From NCBI RefSeq assembly GCF_949628215.1, contig NC_134277.1:28967058-29031057 (forward strand): a stretch of DNA of 64,000 nucleotides, read 5' to 3'. Position numbers and translations under genes: made by a program. Numbering within the stretch: position 1 is the first letter of the stretch; the number at the start of each line of letters is the position of its first letter. Shown here piece after piece: positions 13,941 to 27,500 of this stretch. The notes below the pieces were generated by a model, which saw nothing but the letters and a program-made list of their open reading frames with translations, searched no databases and was not told the DNA's origin. The DNA is from Phalacrocorax aristotelis (taxonomy: Eukaryota; Chordata; Aves; Suliformes; Phalacrocoracidae).

Positions 13941-16460
13941 AATAATTGCTTGGCTTCACTTGTATTGTCTATTGTCGCTGTGACCATTCAGACTTCATGG
14001 AAGCTTGAACTTGGAAAATCAGCGTGGAGATCTTTTCAGTGTCATTTAAAAATCAGGGTCCTTCTAATCAAATATATCACACTTTCATCTGATGTATTCT
14101 GTGTACTGTGTTGGTGACTTGTGGTGTTTTAGGTGTCATCCATGACATTCTGAGGATAGTATGGCTGTGAAGTACTTGGGAATTATTTGGACCTCTTAGA
14201 AGGAAGAATTCATTTTACCAAGTTGTTTAGAAATGGTTTGTGTGCTGAGTTTTCTACTTAACATGTACCTGAAGGACTAAATTTTTCATAATTGTTTTAT
14301 ATTTAATCATTAAAAACTTAACCATCCTGCAAATAACATGTTTCCATTCAGGTTGTCAGTTTCAAATCTGAAATGTTTCTGTGGCTCAGCTGGTCTAGAA
14401 GCAGAACTGTGAAACACTGTTGAAGAGCCAAGAAACTCATTATACTTGTTCTTTCCTTACTAGCTGACTTAGCATATAATTTTTTGGTGTTCATTTTCTG
14501 TTTAAAGATAGATTATTTATTTAAAATAATCACGTCAGTATCACGCTCCGTTATACTCACAAGCCAATATGCCGTCCTTTTCAGAAGAAAAGAAGAGGCA
14601 AAGGAGGGTGGAGAGGAGGTTGTATTCACCTATGGTGAGAAATATGGATGGTAGAGTAAACATTTGGCTGCATTCTTAACCATATTCTGTAAACGGTAAA
14701 ATTTACACCTAGCAAGAGTACTAGTAATGAGCACTGGGAATGTGTGTCCCAACTGCCCTCTCTTTAGCAAGGGCTGGGCCTCAAAGCTCTCCTTTGCTCG
14801 ACATCATCCATAAAAAGTGGATTGAAACCTAATGGTATCCAGACAGCAAAGGTGAATTCATTCCCACTGGGATAAGAAAAAAAATACACTTAAACTGTTA
14901 TAAATCAGTAAGATTTATGGATATTACTATTTGCCCACTAATAACATGAAGACGGCACAAAACTCCAGAAGATTAAAGATTTCATATAAAAATGTGAATT
15001 ACTTGTGTAAGATATGTTTAACATCATATGCTAAGTGATTATTGCATAGAATATATGTGAATATAGGTGTATCTGTCACTGTCAACAAATATTGTCATTC
15101 AAACATTTGACCCCTGATGAAGGAATATAGTTAATTTTAAGAAATTTAAAAACGATGAAAATATAATCAATATTGACATCAAAATAGTAAACCGCCCTGG
15201 CTGTCCTTTCTGTATATTCTGTATATAAAAATGAGAACTTCTACAGAACTGTTCGTTTTGTGTTATGCGTATGTATGTAAATTGTTTCAACAGAACTGAA
15301 AGGTATTTCATAGCTGATGTCATTAACGTCAGAATTAAGACAGGCTGTCAACTCCTGAACTAATAATTAAAGGCTGCGGTGTGACCCTGGGCCAATGAAG
15401 CGCTGTAAATGGGAGCTTTGTCATTGCCATTAGTGGACGTATTAGTAGGCCTGCACTCCTTTATGAAATAGGTTATTTAGAGTTCCTTTGGTTCATGAGA
15501 GATTCTGAGTTTCATTTGCAGTTCTCTACATTCTCCTTGCCAGAGATGTAGCCCGCATTGTGTGATAGCTTCCTCATGGAACTTTCTAATAAATCAAACA
15601 TAACAAGACACTTCTTATTTCCTCTGGAAAAGTTGTAAATACAGGCTCTGGAAAAGTCTAATTTTAAACATCGAAAAAGGGGAGAAAAGCCCACGTGTTC
15701 AAAGGTAAATCAAAGAATAATTGCATCCAGAGCAGCCCGACAGAAGGCTGACTGGGAGCTGGTCCCTACAGACAACTCCCTGGTGACAAACTCAGGAGTA
15801 GAACCAGACAAGGCCATGCCCGGCAGGTCAGTCAAGGAGGCGGTTACAGATCCAGTTTCTGATGTTTCCTGTAAAGTATGAACCAAACCCTGATACTACA
15901 GTACTGCAGCTGGCAAGTATACACTTGTGTGGTCACAGATGAGAGCTTTTGACCCTAAAGCAAATAAAGGAAAAAGGCAAAGAGCATATTCACTGCAGTA
16001 ATTACAGTATCTCAAAATAACAGAGTTTATTGCACCTGTTATGTTCACAAAAGCACTAAAGTAGCCTTCTGGGCAAGACGAGTGCGTTGTTTTGAACACT
16101 AGCATAAAATTTGCGCTTGAGAAACCTCCTTCTCTCCTCCCCACTACCACCCTCTTGTTTAACACAATAATTCATCTTCTTTGGGTTTTCTCTGCTCAGC
16201 CCTAGTGAGTATGGAGAGGAACGAGAAGTGCAACTCCTAGGAGTAAATCCTTCCCTTCTTAGGGAACTGCAACTCCTCTACTGATGACAGGGCAATTCCA
16301 GATTAACCAGATTTCCTTTTAAAGCCAGAGACTGTCTGTTACAGCAACAGAGAGGCAGAAAATCCTCCTTACAATCCAAAGGTAGGCTCCTCTTTAGTGC
16401 CATAGGAAGAAGGTTTAATTAAAAAAAAAACAACAAACACAGAACAAACAACAAACAGAA
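13941..16460. other. Intergenic sequence downstream of UMAD1
   Basis: AT-rich, without recognisable genes. It may include the end of a long UMAD1 3' UTR if the AATAAA at 15589 is used. A stretch around 15361-15480 has a mixed, non-repetitive composition with homeodomain-like TAAT cores and is noted as a possible conserved element. An A-rich segment (16420-16460) borders the CR1 that follows. Confidence 0.5.
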
Positions 16461-17681
16461 ACAGAATCACAGAATGGTGGGGGTTGGAAGGGACCTCTGG
16501 AGATCATTTTGTCCAACCCCCCTGCTTGAGCAGGCACACCTACAGCAGGGGGCACAGGACCATGTCCAGGCAGGTTTTGAGTGTCTCCAGGGAAGGAGAC
16601 TCCACAGCCTCCTTGGGCAGCCTGTTCCACTGCTCTGGCACCCTCACAGGAAAGAAGTTTTTCCCTCACATTCAGGTGGAACTTCCTGTGTTCCAGCTTG
16701 TGCCCATTGGCCCTTGTCCTGTCATTGTGGCACCACTGAAAAGAGTCTGGCCCCATTCTCTTGACACCCACCCTTCAGATGTTTATAAGCATTGATAAGC
16801 ACACCCCCCTCAGTCTTCTCTTGTCCAGGCTGAACAAACCCAGGTCTCTCAGCCTTTCCTCATAAGGGAGATGCTCCAGTCCCCTGAACATCTCTGTAGC
16901 TCTCTGCTGGACTCTCTCCAGTAGTAGTTCCCTGTCTTTCTTGAACTGGGGAGCCCAGAACTGGACACACTACTCCAAATGTGGCCTCACTAGGGTGGAG
17001 TAGAGGGGGATGATAACCTTCCTTGACCTGCTGGCCACACTGCTTTTAATGCAGGCCAGGATATCTTTTGCCTTCTTGGCCACAAGGGCACAGTGCTGGC
17101 TCACGGTCAACCTGCTGTCCACCAGCACTCCCAGGTCCTTCTCAGCAGAGCTGCTTTCCAACAGGTCATCCCCCAGCCTGTACTGGTGCATGGGGTTGTT
17201 CCTCCCCAGGTGCAGAACCTTGCACTTGCTTTTATTGAATTTCATGAGGTTCCCCTCAGCCCAGCTCTCCAGCCTGTCCAGGTCTCGTTGGATGGCAGCA
17301 CAGCCTTCTGGTGTATCAGCCACTCCTCCCAGCTTGGTATCATCAACAAACTTGATGAGGTTACACGCTGGCTCTTTGTCCAAGTCGTTGATGAGTAAGT
17401 TGACCAGGACCGGACCCAGCACAGACCCCTGGAGAATACTACTGGTTACAGGCCTCCAACCAGACTCTGCCCTGTTGATCACGACCCTCTGAGCTCTGTT
17501 GTTCAGCTAGTTCCCAGTCCACCTCACTGTCCTCTCATCTAACCCATACCTCCTTAGCTTGTGTGTGAGGGTGTTACGGGAGACAGTGTCGAACACCCTA
17601 CTGAAGTTGAGATAAACAACATCCATTGCTCTCCCTTCATCTACCCAGCCAGTCACACCATCGTAGAAGGCTATCAGGATT
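16461..17681 (-). mobile_element. CR1 LINE, 3' half with degenerate reverse transcriptase
   Basis: On the minus strand this holds the CR1 3' UTR (left edge ACAGAATCACAGAATGG) and the C-terminal half of ORF2. Read from 17680 down to 16970, the translation contains [25 protein letters not shown] and the polymerase active-site motif FVDDTKLGG (FADD or YADD in active copies), then the conserved [20 protein letters not shown] segment. A TAG replaces a conserved Trp codon just upstream of the long open stretch at 16970-17482, and the frame breaks again past the RT, so it cannot be active. The + strand frames over this interval are shadows. Its 5' continuation lies at 18097-18560, beyond an inserted second CR1. 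Confidence 0.95.
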
Positions 17682-18096
17682 TAGAGGAGAAACCACAAGG
17701 AGTGCCTCAAGTCACTTGGTTTATTCAGCCTGGAGAAGAGGAGACTGAGGGCAGACCTCATCGTGGTCTACAGCTTCCTTACAAGGGGAGTAGGAGGGGC
17801 AGGTGCTGATCTCTTCTCTCTGGCAACCAGTGGCAGGACCTGAGGGAATGGCAGGAAGATGTGCCAGGGGAGGCTTAGGTTGGATATTAGGACAAGGTTC
17901 TTCACCCAGAGGGTGGTGGAGCACTGGAACAGGCTCTTCAGGGAGGTAGTTATGGCACCAAGCCTGACACTATTGAAGAAGCACTTGGACAATGCCGTCA
18001 GAGACGTGGTGTGAATTTTGGGGTTGTCCTGTGAAGGGACAGGAGTTAGACCTGATGATCCATGTGGGTCCCTTCCAACTCAGGATATTCTATGAT
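17682..18096 (+). mobile_element. CR1 LINE 3' end inserted in an older CR1
   Basis: This segment runs in the opposite direction to its flanks. It begins in the last part of ORF2 (sense of 'ttcagcctggagaagaggag'), passes through 'ttcacccagagggtggtgg' and 'cactggaacaggctcttcag', and ends with the diagnostic CR1 terminus 'tgggtcccttccaactca' then ATTCTATGAT. The flanking minus-strand CR1 is cut at a Leu-Ile-Ala-Phe-Tyr-Asp segment on one side and after Val-Glu-Glu-Asp on the other, so this copy landed in, or replaced part of, the older element. It is 5'-truncated and inactive. Confidence 0.92.
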
Positions 18097-18560
18097 CTCT
18101 AACTCAATCCTCCTCGACCAAGGCGAAGTCTTTCTTTCTCCAGATTTTCCCTCTCGCCTCTGGGGGCTGGGATGCGGCATCCAGTAACTCTGCCTTCTCT
18201 GCATCCTGTGTCACCAGGGCACCCACCTCATTCAGCAGCGGGCCCAGTTCCCCAGTCTTTCTGCTGCTGATGATGTAGTTCAAGAAGCTCTTCTTGTTAA
18301 CTCTTGACATCCCTTGCCAGATTTAGTTCCAAGTGGGCCTTGGCTTTCCTTGTTGCATCTCTGCATACCCTGACAACGTTCCTATATTCCTCCCAAGCGG
18401 CCAGTCCCTTTTTCCACATACTGTAAACCTCTTTCTTCCATTTCAGTTTCTCTAGAAGCTCTTTGCTCATCCGTGTGCAACATCTCTGGGGCTTTCTCTG
18501 CAGCAACACTGGTTTTAGCTCTGAGGTGAGTGCCCACCATTTTGGCAGAGAGCTAGAGCT
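18097..18560 (-). mobile_element. CR1 LINE ORF2 middle segment (5' part of the split element)
   Basis: Reading down from about 18500, the minus strand encodes the ORF2 linker between endonuclease and reverse transcriptase: [20 protein letters not shown], then [15 protein letters not shown], then GPLLNEVGALVTQDAEKAEL and finally VEED next to the inserted CR1. These match the CR1 ORF2 consensus as I remember it. The reading frame is broken between the first two and the later blocks. Roughly 110-130 residues of the RT N-terminal part, between VEED and LIAFYDG, are absent. The right edge is uncertain; likeness fades around 18540-18560. Confidence 0.88.
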
Positions 18561-21500
18561 CTTCCCTGGGCTGCGGGCCCACGAGCAGGGTGCAGCGCCT
18601 TCCCTGCGCACCCTTCCGTGCAAACTGCCATGCAAACTTCCACGCCATGCCCTGTTTGCCTGTCCTGTTTGCAGCGCTCCTGCAACCAAGAAGCCAAGTT
18701 GGGTACATTCAGCCCACCTGCTGTACTACATCTCTTCATCAGTCTTAAGCTTGATATTCTGTAACAAGCTTGCAAGGTCAGAAGTAGGTATGTTAGGCCT
18801 AATTTCTTCCCATCAAAATGCCAAATTCCTTGAACTAAGGAAAATTATCGATCTCCTTATATCCTCCATTGAGACCATGTTATTTCTTTACCAGTTAGGT
18901 ATTTATATCCTTTGATTCTTGTAGAGAACTATCCTTCTTTTCAACATCTTTCACAGAGATGAGAATGTTTTCTGAAGAGACACCTGGGTCTCTTTCTGCA
19001 AAAGGGATTTGTTTCCATAGACACTTCTTAGCCTTCCTTCTGTCTGAATCACAGCCATCCACAAGAAGAGATGTAACTATTCATGCTTACTGGAAGGGGA
19101 GAAAAGTCACTACCTTGTTCCCATTGTGTTGACAGTCAGTTAACTTGGAAACATTGCTGCCCATAGAATGAAACTGAGATTTTTGTCAATTCAGAATTTC
19201 ATCATTTTCACATGCCAGGAGTTGAAGAAGTAGACTTAGTCTCCTAGGCATGGCATCTCACTCTCTGTTGAGTTATGGAGCACAGATTTTAGGTTTTGTG
19301 TACAGATATGTGAAGTTTTTCTTTGCACTGTATAATACTAAAGAGTAAGACTGTTTTAATTCTCCTGCACATACTGATGTGCAGGCTGAATAAACTAAAA
19401 AGCAGATCTGAAGAAGATCTGAAGCAGATCTCTAAGATTTGAAGCACTACTTTGACCCCTCGTAAGGCAACTCTGTGTGCAGAATTTTTTTTCCTCCCTG
19501 TATGATGTTTTTAAGAATTCAGTAGAACTCCCCCCAAATAATTTAAACTTTAGTTTCTGAAACAAAAAAGTTTCTTAATGGAAAGCTTTTCCACCTTCAT
19601 GGTGCGTGCTATAGATACTGATTAAGCCTGGCTACTCTACATGCAATTTCTTTAAGGCCATTAAAAATGATTCAGTTTTTTACAGTTATCTACCTACCAT
19701 GAAATGGCAGAGTTCTCATGTATTCATTATTTCCTTTAGTTGTATAGAAGGAAAAATATGTAGTAAAATTACATCAAACTAAGGGGAGGGAAGGAGGAAA
19801 TTTAAAGCAGTTTTCATTGAACATTATTTCTGTAGTAGATAATTTTGGCTGTAATGAAAATATAGAAACTAAATGAAATGCAGGTGGTAACAATATGATG
19901 ACACTATCACACCAGTGATCCGAGTCACAAGTAAACTGCTACTGTGCCCCATACTGTCTTTTTTTGTGTAGATGTAGAGATAGCACAAAGGTCCGTAATG
20001 CTAATGCCTCTGTATGAAAACATAAATAATGGGAGAGAAAAATGGATCACATACTCCTTTTAACATCTCAGAGCAGATATTTGGGTTTAGTCTGCATCTT
20101 TCCATGCCATAGTCTTTCTAGACTGTTTTACCAAAAAAATACAATGAATAGTCTATTAAAGTTTACTTCCTGATGAGGTATCAGGGTAGCTCACAGCTCA
20201 GTGGTTTGTCAAATACGTCCCTTTGACAGAAGCAAAACAGTCTGAACACGCTGCATCATTCGTATAATAAACCAGGAGTTGTACAACTTTCAGTGTTGTA
20301 CTGCAGGTTATGATGAGGTATTGGAGAAGGCTTTTTTTAATTCTGTGCCAAAAGAGAGTATCTAGCGGTGGAAGTGGAAGTTATGATGACCCCAGAAGGA
20401 TGCAGCAGCTGTAGAACAGAGACAAGAGCAGGCTTAGTTCTGCCAGCCAATTCAATTCACTTTTCCTTGCTGCAAAGATAAAATAAACTCTTGAGATCAA
20501 AGATCTCATTTACAAGGCTGTCCTCTTAAGTCAGTCGACACATGCACTTCAATAACAGAACATAAAAGAAACTGCTTACAAGCAAACAAAAAAAAAGATG
20601 AGCCTCAATTATAAACATCCCTCATCCAACTGTTAGTGGATATCGGTGTTACGGTTAGAGTAGTCACTCAACGTCCAAATGTTCGTGTAACTGTTCTGGG
20701 AGGTCAGCTTTGGGCATCCATCTAAATCGCACTGGAAAAGGAGTCTGAAGCAGATGGGCTCAGAAAACAAAGGCTCAGGTGAAATGGATCATCACGGTGA
20801 GAAGGGAATTATTTAAAGCAGCTGATACTTGGTAGAATGGAAAAAGATTTGGGGATTTTAGTCTGATCACTGTGTCACCCTTTTTATGAAGAGATCTGCT
20901 ATTTGTCTGTTTTCCTTAAGAAAATTAAGCAATGTGTGATGTTTTGGAAACTGTACAGTAATTTCCTTTTTCAGCTGTTTTTAGAAACTACTGGTGCATC
21001 TGCTTGGCTTATTCTGCTCTCAAAGACATTTTTAGATTCCTGTAACTCTGACTTTGTCTATTGTATATTTAGATAGGGCTTTTGTCAAAGACTTAATATT
21101 TAACTTACCAATTGATTCAAAGGATCTTTTTGTTGTTTTTTGACTTTTATGTCTTTTGCAATTTGGTTAGTTCTCCTTCAGTTGTCTCTCAAATAAAAAG
21201 CGTTTACATGTCTCCCTCTACTTGATAGGGTGGAACAGAACATGTGCACTAAATTTATCCCAGAAGGGACTGCCAAATTTTATTTCAAGTAATATTACAG
21301 TTCTTTCAGATATTACATATCAATCTTAGTATAATTACGGTTAAAATTGGACATACAGGGTTAACATATTCTCTATGTTCTGATGTAGTTCAACTCACAT
21401 TAAGGTAACTCATGTTTTGGGGGTAGGCAAAGTGGGAAGGTGTCATATTGGCAATTGATACTGGATTAATAGAGGGATTAAAAATGACTTCCTTCTGATA

Positions 21501-24500
21501 TGTTTACCGCATGTAGTGTGCAGTACATGCACCCACTCAATGATAAAGTTCAAATAACTGCTTCAAAACTGGAAGTTGCCATCAGGTTTTTAAAGGGCGT
21601 CAAATAAGAGGCTGTTGACTGAGAAGCAGAGATGTAGTCCTTTGCTGAAGATCTCTAGAATGCTTTACAGTAGAAATCAGTATTAAGATTGAATGTCAGT
21701 ATCATAAATTATATATATTAAATATAAATTAAATTGAAGACAAATTTTAAATCTGAGGACAGCTGTAAATAATAGACTGAATGAACAAAGATGGCTGATG
21801 TATTTTTGTTTACTTAGAGGCTAGCTAGTGAAATTATCTCTATTCATTTTGCAGTTACAACATTTGTACAAAATTTTGTATGGCAGTCTGTTGTTCTAGC
21901 TATTGATTTGGACAAATCTAAGAGAATGTGTAAGAATAAAGCCATTTTCCAGGATGATATGTTTTGTCCAAAACTGTTCATCTTCATATTTAAGACGTCT
22001 AATTCTTCGCAAACTAACCCTCTTTACCACCACCTCCAACGGCTGTCTCTCCTTCAGAAGAAAGTCGCGCCCTATTTTAGAAATTTCAGTCCGATGCCTC
22101 CTCTGGGATGCTCTACTCCATCCAGTCGGGTCTTGACAGATGCTTTGTTTCTGGGATGGGGCATATCCTGGTAGACAGGCATCTCTAGGGTGATAGTCCT
22201 TCAAGAAAAGGATGTTGCACATCAATACCCTGCGGGTAAAAACAATGCAGACTTGACCACCTTCCATCCCTATCTCCTACATGACTAGCCATACAATGAC
22301 AGAGACCTGGCACAATTGCTCTAATCATGCAAGGTGGTGCTCAAGTCCTCTTCTGTCTTCTTGGAAAACAATTTACCTTTAAAATTTTGGACTGAGCAAG
22401 ATCATCTTCTGGTGATCTGCCAATCTCAGCAGATTGCCTGAGCCGTTTCACCCTGCTTAGACCAAAAAGCGAGATTTAGGCCAAGGTGCTAAAGGCTATC
22501 TCCTTGAAAAGGAAGCCATACCAAGACCGATCTGTTCACCATAGATGTCAAAAAGGAGTCAGGTAAGACTCGCTCTGCAAGGATCTACTGTAGCAATGGA
22601 AGTCTCCGGCTCTTTATAAAAATATGCGCACAGTGACTAAGTAATAACTTTTTGGTGTTAGCTTGGTTCGCATATCCTTGTCTTCATAGCACAGAGTAGG
22701 AGAAGTGTTCCTAATGTGTCGACTGCAACAGCAACCTTCCTGAACAAAGATTATTGTCTCCAAAATAAAAATAATTGTTGGTTAGGAAGAATAAAAGTAC
22801 ACCCTTCTTAAACAGATGAGGGAATTCAAATGAGGGATAAAATCTTACTTGGAAATTGGCAAATAGATTATTGTGGTTTTAGATAAATTGCAATTAACTG
22901 AACACAGCGTTTCTGGCATCTACTGCCCCACCTTGCTTCAAAGAGTTATTTTGGCTCATACACAATCTAATATTCTGCTTCCCCAAATTAACAAACTAGG
23001 AAGATAATGCTGAAGAAGTTCTCACTTGAACCACCGTTCGCTTCTGATAGATCACTTTAGTCTGGAAATCATGACCCAGCCATCTCTCAGTCTCTAAGAG
23101 GATAGTCCACTCTCTTTTAGGATTTATTCTGAAACTGGTATCAGGACAGATGATCTGTGCAAAACCACCTCAGCAAACTGGATCAGCATAGGCATTGCCA
23201 GAGCGTTAGAAGATGAGAGAAGGCATCACCACAAGGGGATTTAAGGTAGGGCACTGATGACATCAGAAATTAGAATATCCTACGCTTTTCATTGGTCAAA
23301 AAAAGAAAAAAAGAGGTGGCAGCTTGGCACTTTGCTCATATTTGTAAAAACACTGAGGGTCTACTTGGTAATAGCTGACAGAAATGCTGTTGAGAACATG
23401 GTTACACAGCAACACTTGGCTTACTCTGTTTACCTTACCCCCCTGCATATATCTGTTGATCTTAAACTTCCCTGACCTAGAGAAAGCCTCTTCCACAGTG
23501 TTTATTACATTAAGTTGATGAAATTCAAGGTAAACAGAGAAGAGGGACAATTCTTATCTGAGAATTTCCTCCCTTGAACCTTTTGCCCCCCACACATCCG
23601 TGCTGGACTTGTAGGTGCCTCTTCTAAGTGCCTAATGGCATGCTGGCTCAGGCCGGGACAGAAGGTGCAAGCAGGGAATTTCTCAGATACAAGTCTTTTC
23701 TCTGCTGATGTGCTTAATTACAATCCCAGCCATCCTAGTTTCCATCTGCTCACAGGAGAGGAGGGAAAGAGGAGCTTTTTGGCCAACGTTGAGATGAGAA
23801 TCACCCTCTGGCTTGTCCTTTCTTCCTTTGGCTGTCTACGCAGAGAGCCAAGTGTGACTGCTGCTGCCAGTGAGGGCCCCAGCAAAGTGCCTGGAAATGG
23901 GATGAGTTTCTCTATCTCAGTCTTTTTGTCCTACTTCTCTGCCCATGAATTATTTCTGCAGAGATCAGACCTGTCGTTAGCAGTGGAAGGCTGTATTACA
24001 AATGTGAATTAATTTACTTCTAAATAAGTACTTTGATTTGTTCAAAGTGTTTAAGTCCTGACAATATGGTCTGGGAAAGGTTCAGTGGGCTGTTTCTTTG
24101 CTCCAAATATAATAAAAGAGCTGGTCTGTTGCCAGCCATGGAGGGAGGAGGAGGAAATTAGAATATGCAGCATTTAAGGAAAAAGTCAGATAAAAAGAAA
24201 ACATCATTCTCTAGATGCAGTTTTAGTTATGAAGTGAACAGCAGTTCAAAGTAGAGAGATGTAGAGGAAGTTAAGTTATAATGACCACTTCCTAAAACGG
24301 ATTGAGGTGGAATGCAGGATATACTTGTAGGCCAGCAACCAGCGTTCTTCAATCTGCTGCTTTCTCAAAATGTGTGAGAAAATGCCCTTGTGTGTTTACA
24401 TAACTTCCATGAAGTCCAGTTGCCAGCTGGTGCCTGCATCTTGTCCTCAACGTGGAGGTAACTTACACCACAAAAAAGCAGTTCTGAAAGAAGAAAGAGA

Positions 24501-27500
24501 TTTTTCCACACGCTTGGCTTTCAGCAAAGTTGTTGTAATTTCCATCATCATAACTGAGAACAGGATTTGTCCTAAAGATCATAGCAGAATTAATGTGAAA
24601 AGTTTGGGCAACAGAAATGTGTCATGACCTCAGATACATATATAGCGAACGTAGATATGTATCTGTGTATATATATATAGGTATTGATAGAGAGACAGAT
24701 AGATGAAATGATTATTCACAAAGAAATGCATTCTGTGAGATTGGTCTTCAGTTTTTCAAGAAGAATTCTCATATGATGTCCTTTAATTCAGATGTCAGGT
24801 GCTTCACGTGACTCTACTGGCTGGAAACATGTATTGTTTTGCTGTATCTGCTGTTCATAATGTAGTTACCAGTTAGTCCATGTATAGGAAAAAAGAAGAT
24901 TTTTTTTTAAACGCCAAATAAAAAATAGTGCTGGAAATTTTCCCATTTGTAACATGCGTGAAGGGGCTAAATATAAGTGACTATATGCATAGATGAAGTT
25001 GCAGTTTCCAGACCTGAACCTTTGCTGGTTTCATGTGAACCATGTGCCTTTAAGAACTACTCTCTATCCTTGTAATTCCTTATTATAGGAAATTGCAGTT
25101 GGCAGCAATCAGGTTAAGTATTTAAATATTTTACATTTAATTGAGGGAATTAAATGCACATTTCCAATTTAAAATGTTTTCCCATCTTAACTACAAAACC
25201 TGGTTGTATGTTTTAAAGCTTCTTTAAAATGTTAATACTGACTTAGTGTGAGAATACTTGATTTCATGAACACAAAAGAAAACACATTATTATCTTTTTC
25301 TTGCCATTTAAAGGACACATTCTCTAGCAGGAACCAAATTGTTTATTAGTTTGATTGCTGCCTGCCCTTCACTCCCTTTCTCTGTCCCTCTCCCAGTGAT
25401 TGATTTTAAGTGTCAAATGTGGAGAAAATCCTCACATGAAAGAGCTGGCAGAATCTGGTCTGGAACAGCGATTCCTCTTCGTAGGGGATCATGTCCAGCT
25501 CATTTTTTGTAGTCTACATTTTCCTACTCTTTTTTTTGAATCTAAGCGACTTAGATATTTGCAAGAATGAGACTCAGGGAAAGGAATTGTGGTGACCTCT
25601 TCTTTGAAGTAAGATTAAAAAAAGGACAGGGAGAAAGTCTATTAAAATGTGGCTGCCTTCCATGCTTTTTAAAAACATGCTGTTTGTGTGTGCAATGCCT
25701 GCCAAGGAGCCTGTCTGCATCTTGTGTGTTCCAGTCAACAGCGCTCACCCTGCAGTTGCATCTCATCTCCACTTTTAGGCAACTGGCTCACCTTTTCTCT
25801 GCTCTTAGCAAATATATCTGAGAAATTTGCCAGTACAGTCTTCTGTACCTTTTTTCATGACAGATTCAGCTATCAGGCTGGTGAGACACTTGAACCCCCA
25901 GTGACGCTGGTAGCCCAGGTGGGGCCGTAGTTCAAGCCAACATGATGGGTTTTGGGGCAAAAGCTAGGCTCACTTGTCCTGGGGTTCTTTTTTTTTTATT
26001 TAAATCCAGACAATTACAGCCATATAAATTTGATTCTAAAAGAGCATTAGGACTGCAAAGCTAAGATTGGGAATTCTGCTGCTTTGGGGGCAACAGTCTG
26101 CATCTGGAGTATTTCCAGAAGCTCAGCAAAGTGGTTGTTACTGCAGGGTTCCTAAAAGGCAGCCAACGTGGGAGCTGTGCTTTGTAGGACAGCACGTTCA
26201 GCTAATTGCCTGTCTCGCTGACATAGATTGGAGCCTGCAGCCCCTCGCTGGGTTCACCTGCTGTTCCTGCAGACAGAATGATCATTGATCTCAGTGGGAG
26301 CAAGGACTTCAACTGGGAGCCGAGAATTTTTTTTTTCTAACAAAGCCAAAATTTTGCTCCTGTGACCGGTTGTTGCTCCCATTTCCAAGCTCCTGCTGGA
26401 TCTGAACCCTGCTTCTCATGGACATGGACTCCTACTTCACAGTTGCTAGTAATTATACATCTAATTCAGGGGTCAGAAAGACTTACTTCTTGCCTCAGAT
26501 ACACACCCAAATTGTATCCTGGGCGCACATCAAGACAAGGCCGTGGTGTCTGCTATTTTTTCCCCACATTGCCTTCATTTGGAAAGAATGTGTGTGGGTA
26601 GAGGAGGACACAGCATCCCACATCCCAGGGCATCCCTTTCCAAAGTTCACGTTCAGCAGCACCCTGGCAGCTTTCACAAGGGGCTCTTGACCCTCAGGGT
26701 TAAACCCCCGCCCTCCTCCTTTGTTTCAAGCAGAGGGGTATGTATTCTACCTTTAGAGACTGGGTACAACAAACAGAAAATTTTGAGGAAAAAAAAAATC
26801 CAAGAAAGATCATTCAAGTACCGTCTGTTCATAGTCAAAATAAAATACCACTGGAAAACAAATGTTTCCAGGTGTTGCTCGGAGTGAAGGGTGAACTAAG
26901 CCTGATGTCATGTGCAGACAAGTTCTACATGCTTGGGTTCACCACAGGAACACCACAGCTCCCTCAGTGCCTCAGGCAGACCAGTGCGATCTCTGCATGC
27001 TGTGGAAGTACCGCTCCTCGGTGGGAAGTGCCTGGGCAAAAACTCCCTTACTGCTGGGACCAGTGCCATTAGGCACTTTGAAAGCCAGCAGAGGCAACTT
27101 AAAATCAATCTGCTGCTTATTAGGACAACTTGTAAGCTGTCTCAGGGCAGACAGCATAATTGCAGTTTCTTAACCCACTGAGCAAGGATGCCGTGGGAGC
27201 AGTGAGTAATAAAATAGCTGGATTTGAAATGCATACAGGGTGGCCACATCTGTGCAGTACAGGAGGTTTGCAGAGAAGCCTGAGCCCTATCCATCCTCTT
27301 AAAGAGACATTGGTTTAAGATGATACTCTGGGTAGCATGCTTTGTTAATACCCAGGTAGTAACGCTTCTCTTTAGCCTTGTCCATACAACAGCAAGGGGA
27401 CCACACGACAGCAAGCCCAAGAGGAGTGGATCCATAGAGAAAAAATATAAACCAACGCCGATGGTTTAATACCCGCTTGTACAAGCGTTGCCAGTTTAGA

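Noticed and set aside
17010-17492. 160-codon + strand frame within the CR1 region
   Set aside because: It is the complement of the reverse-transcriptase frame on the minus strand, which carries the real motifs.
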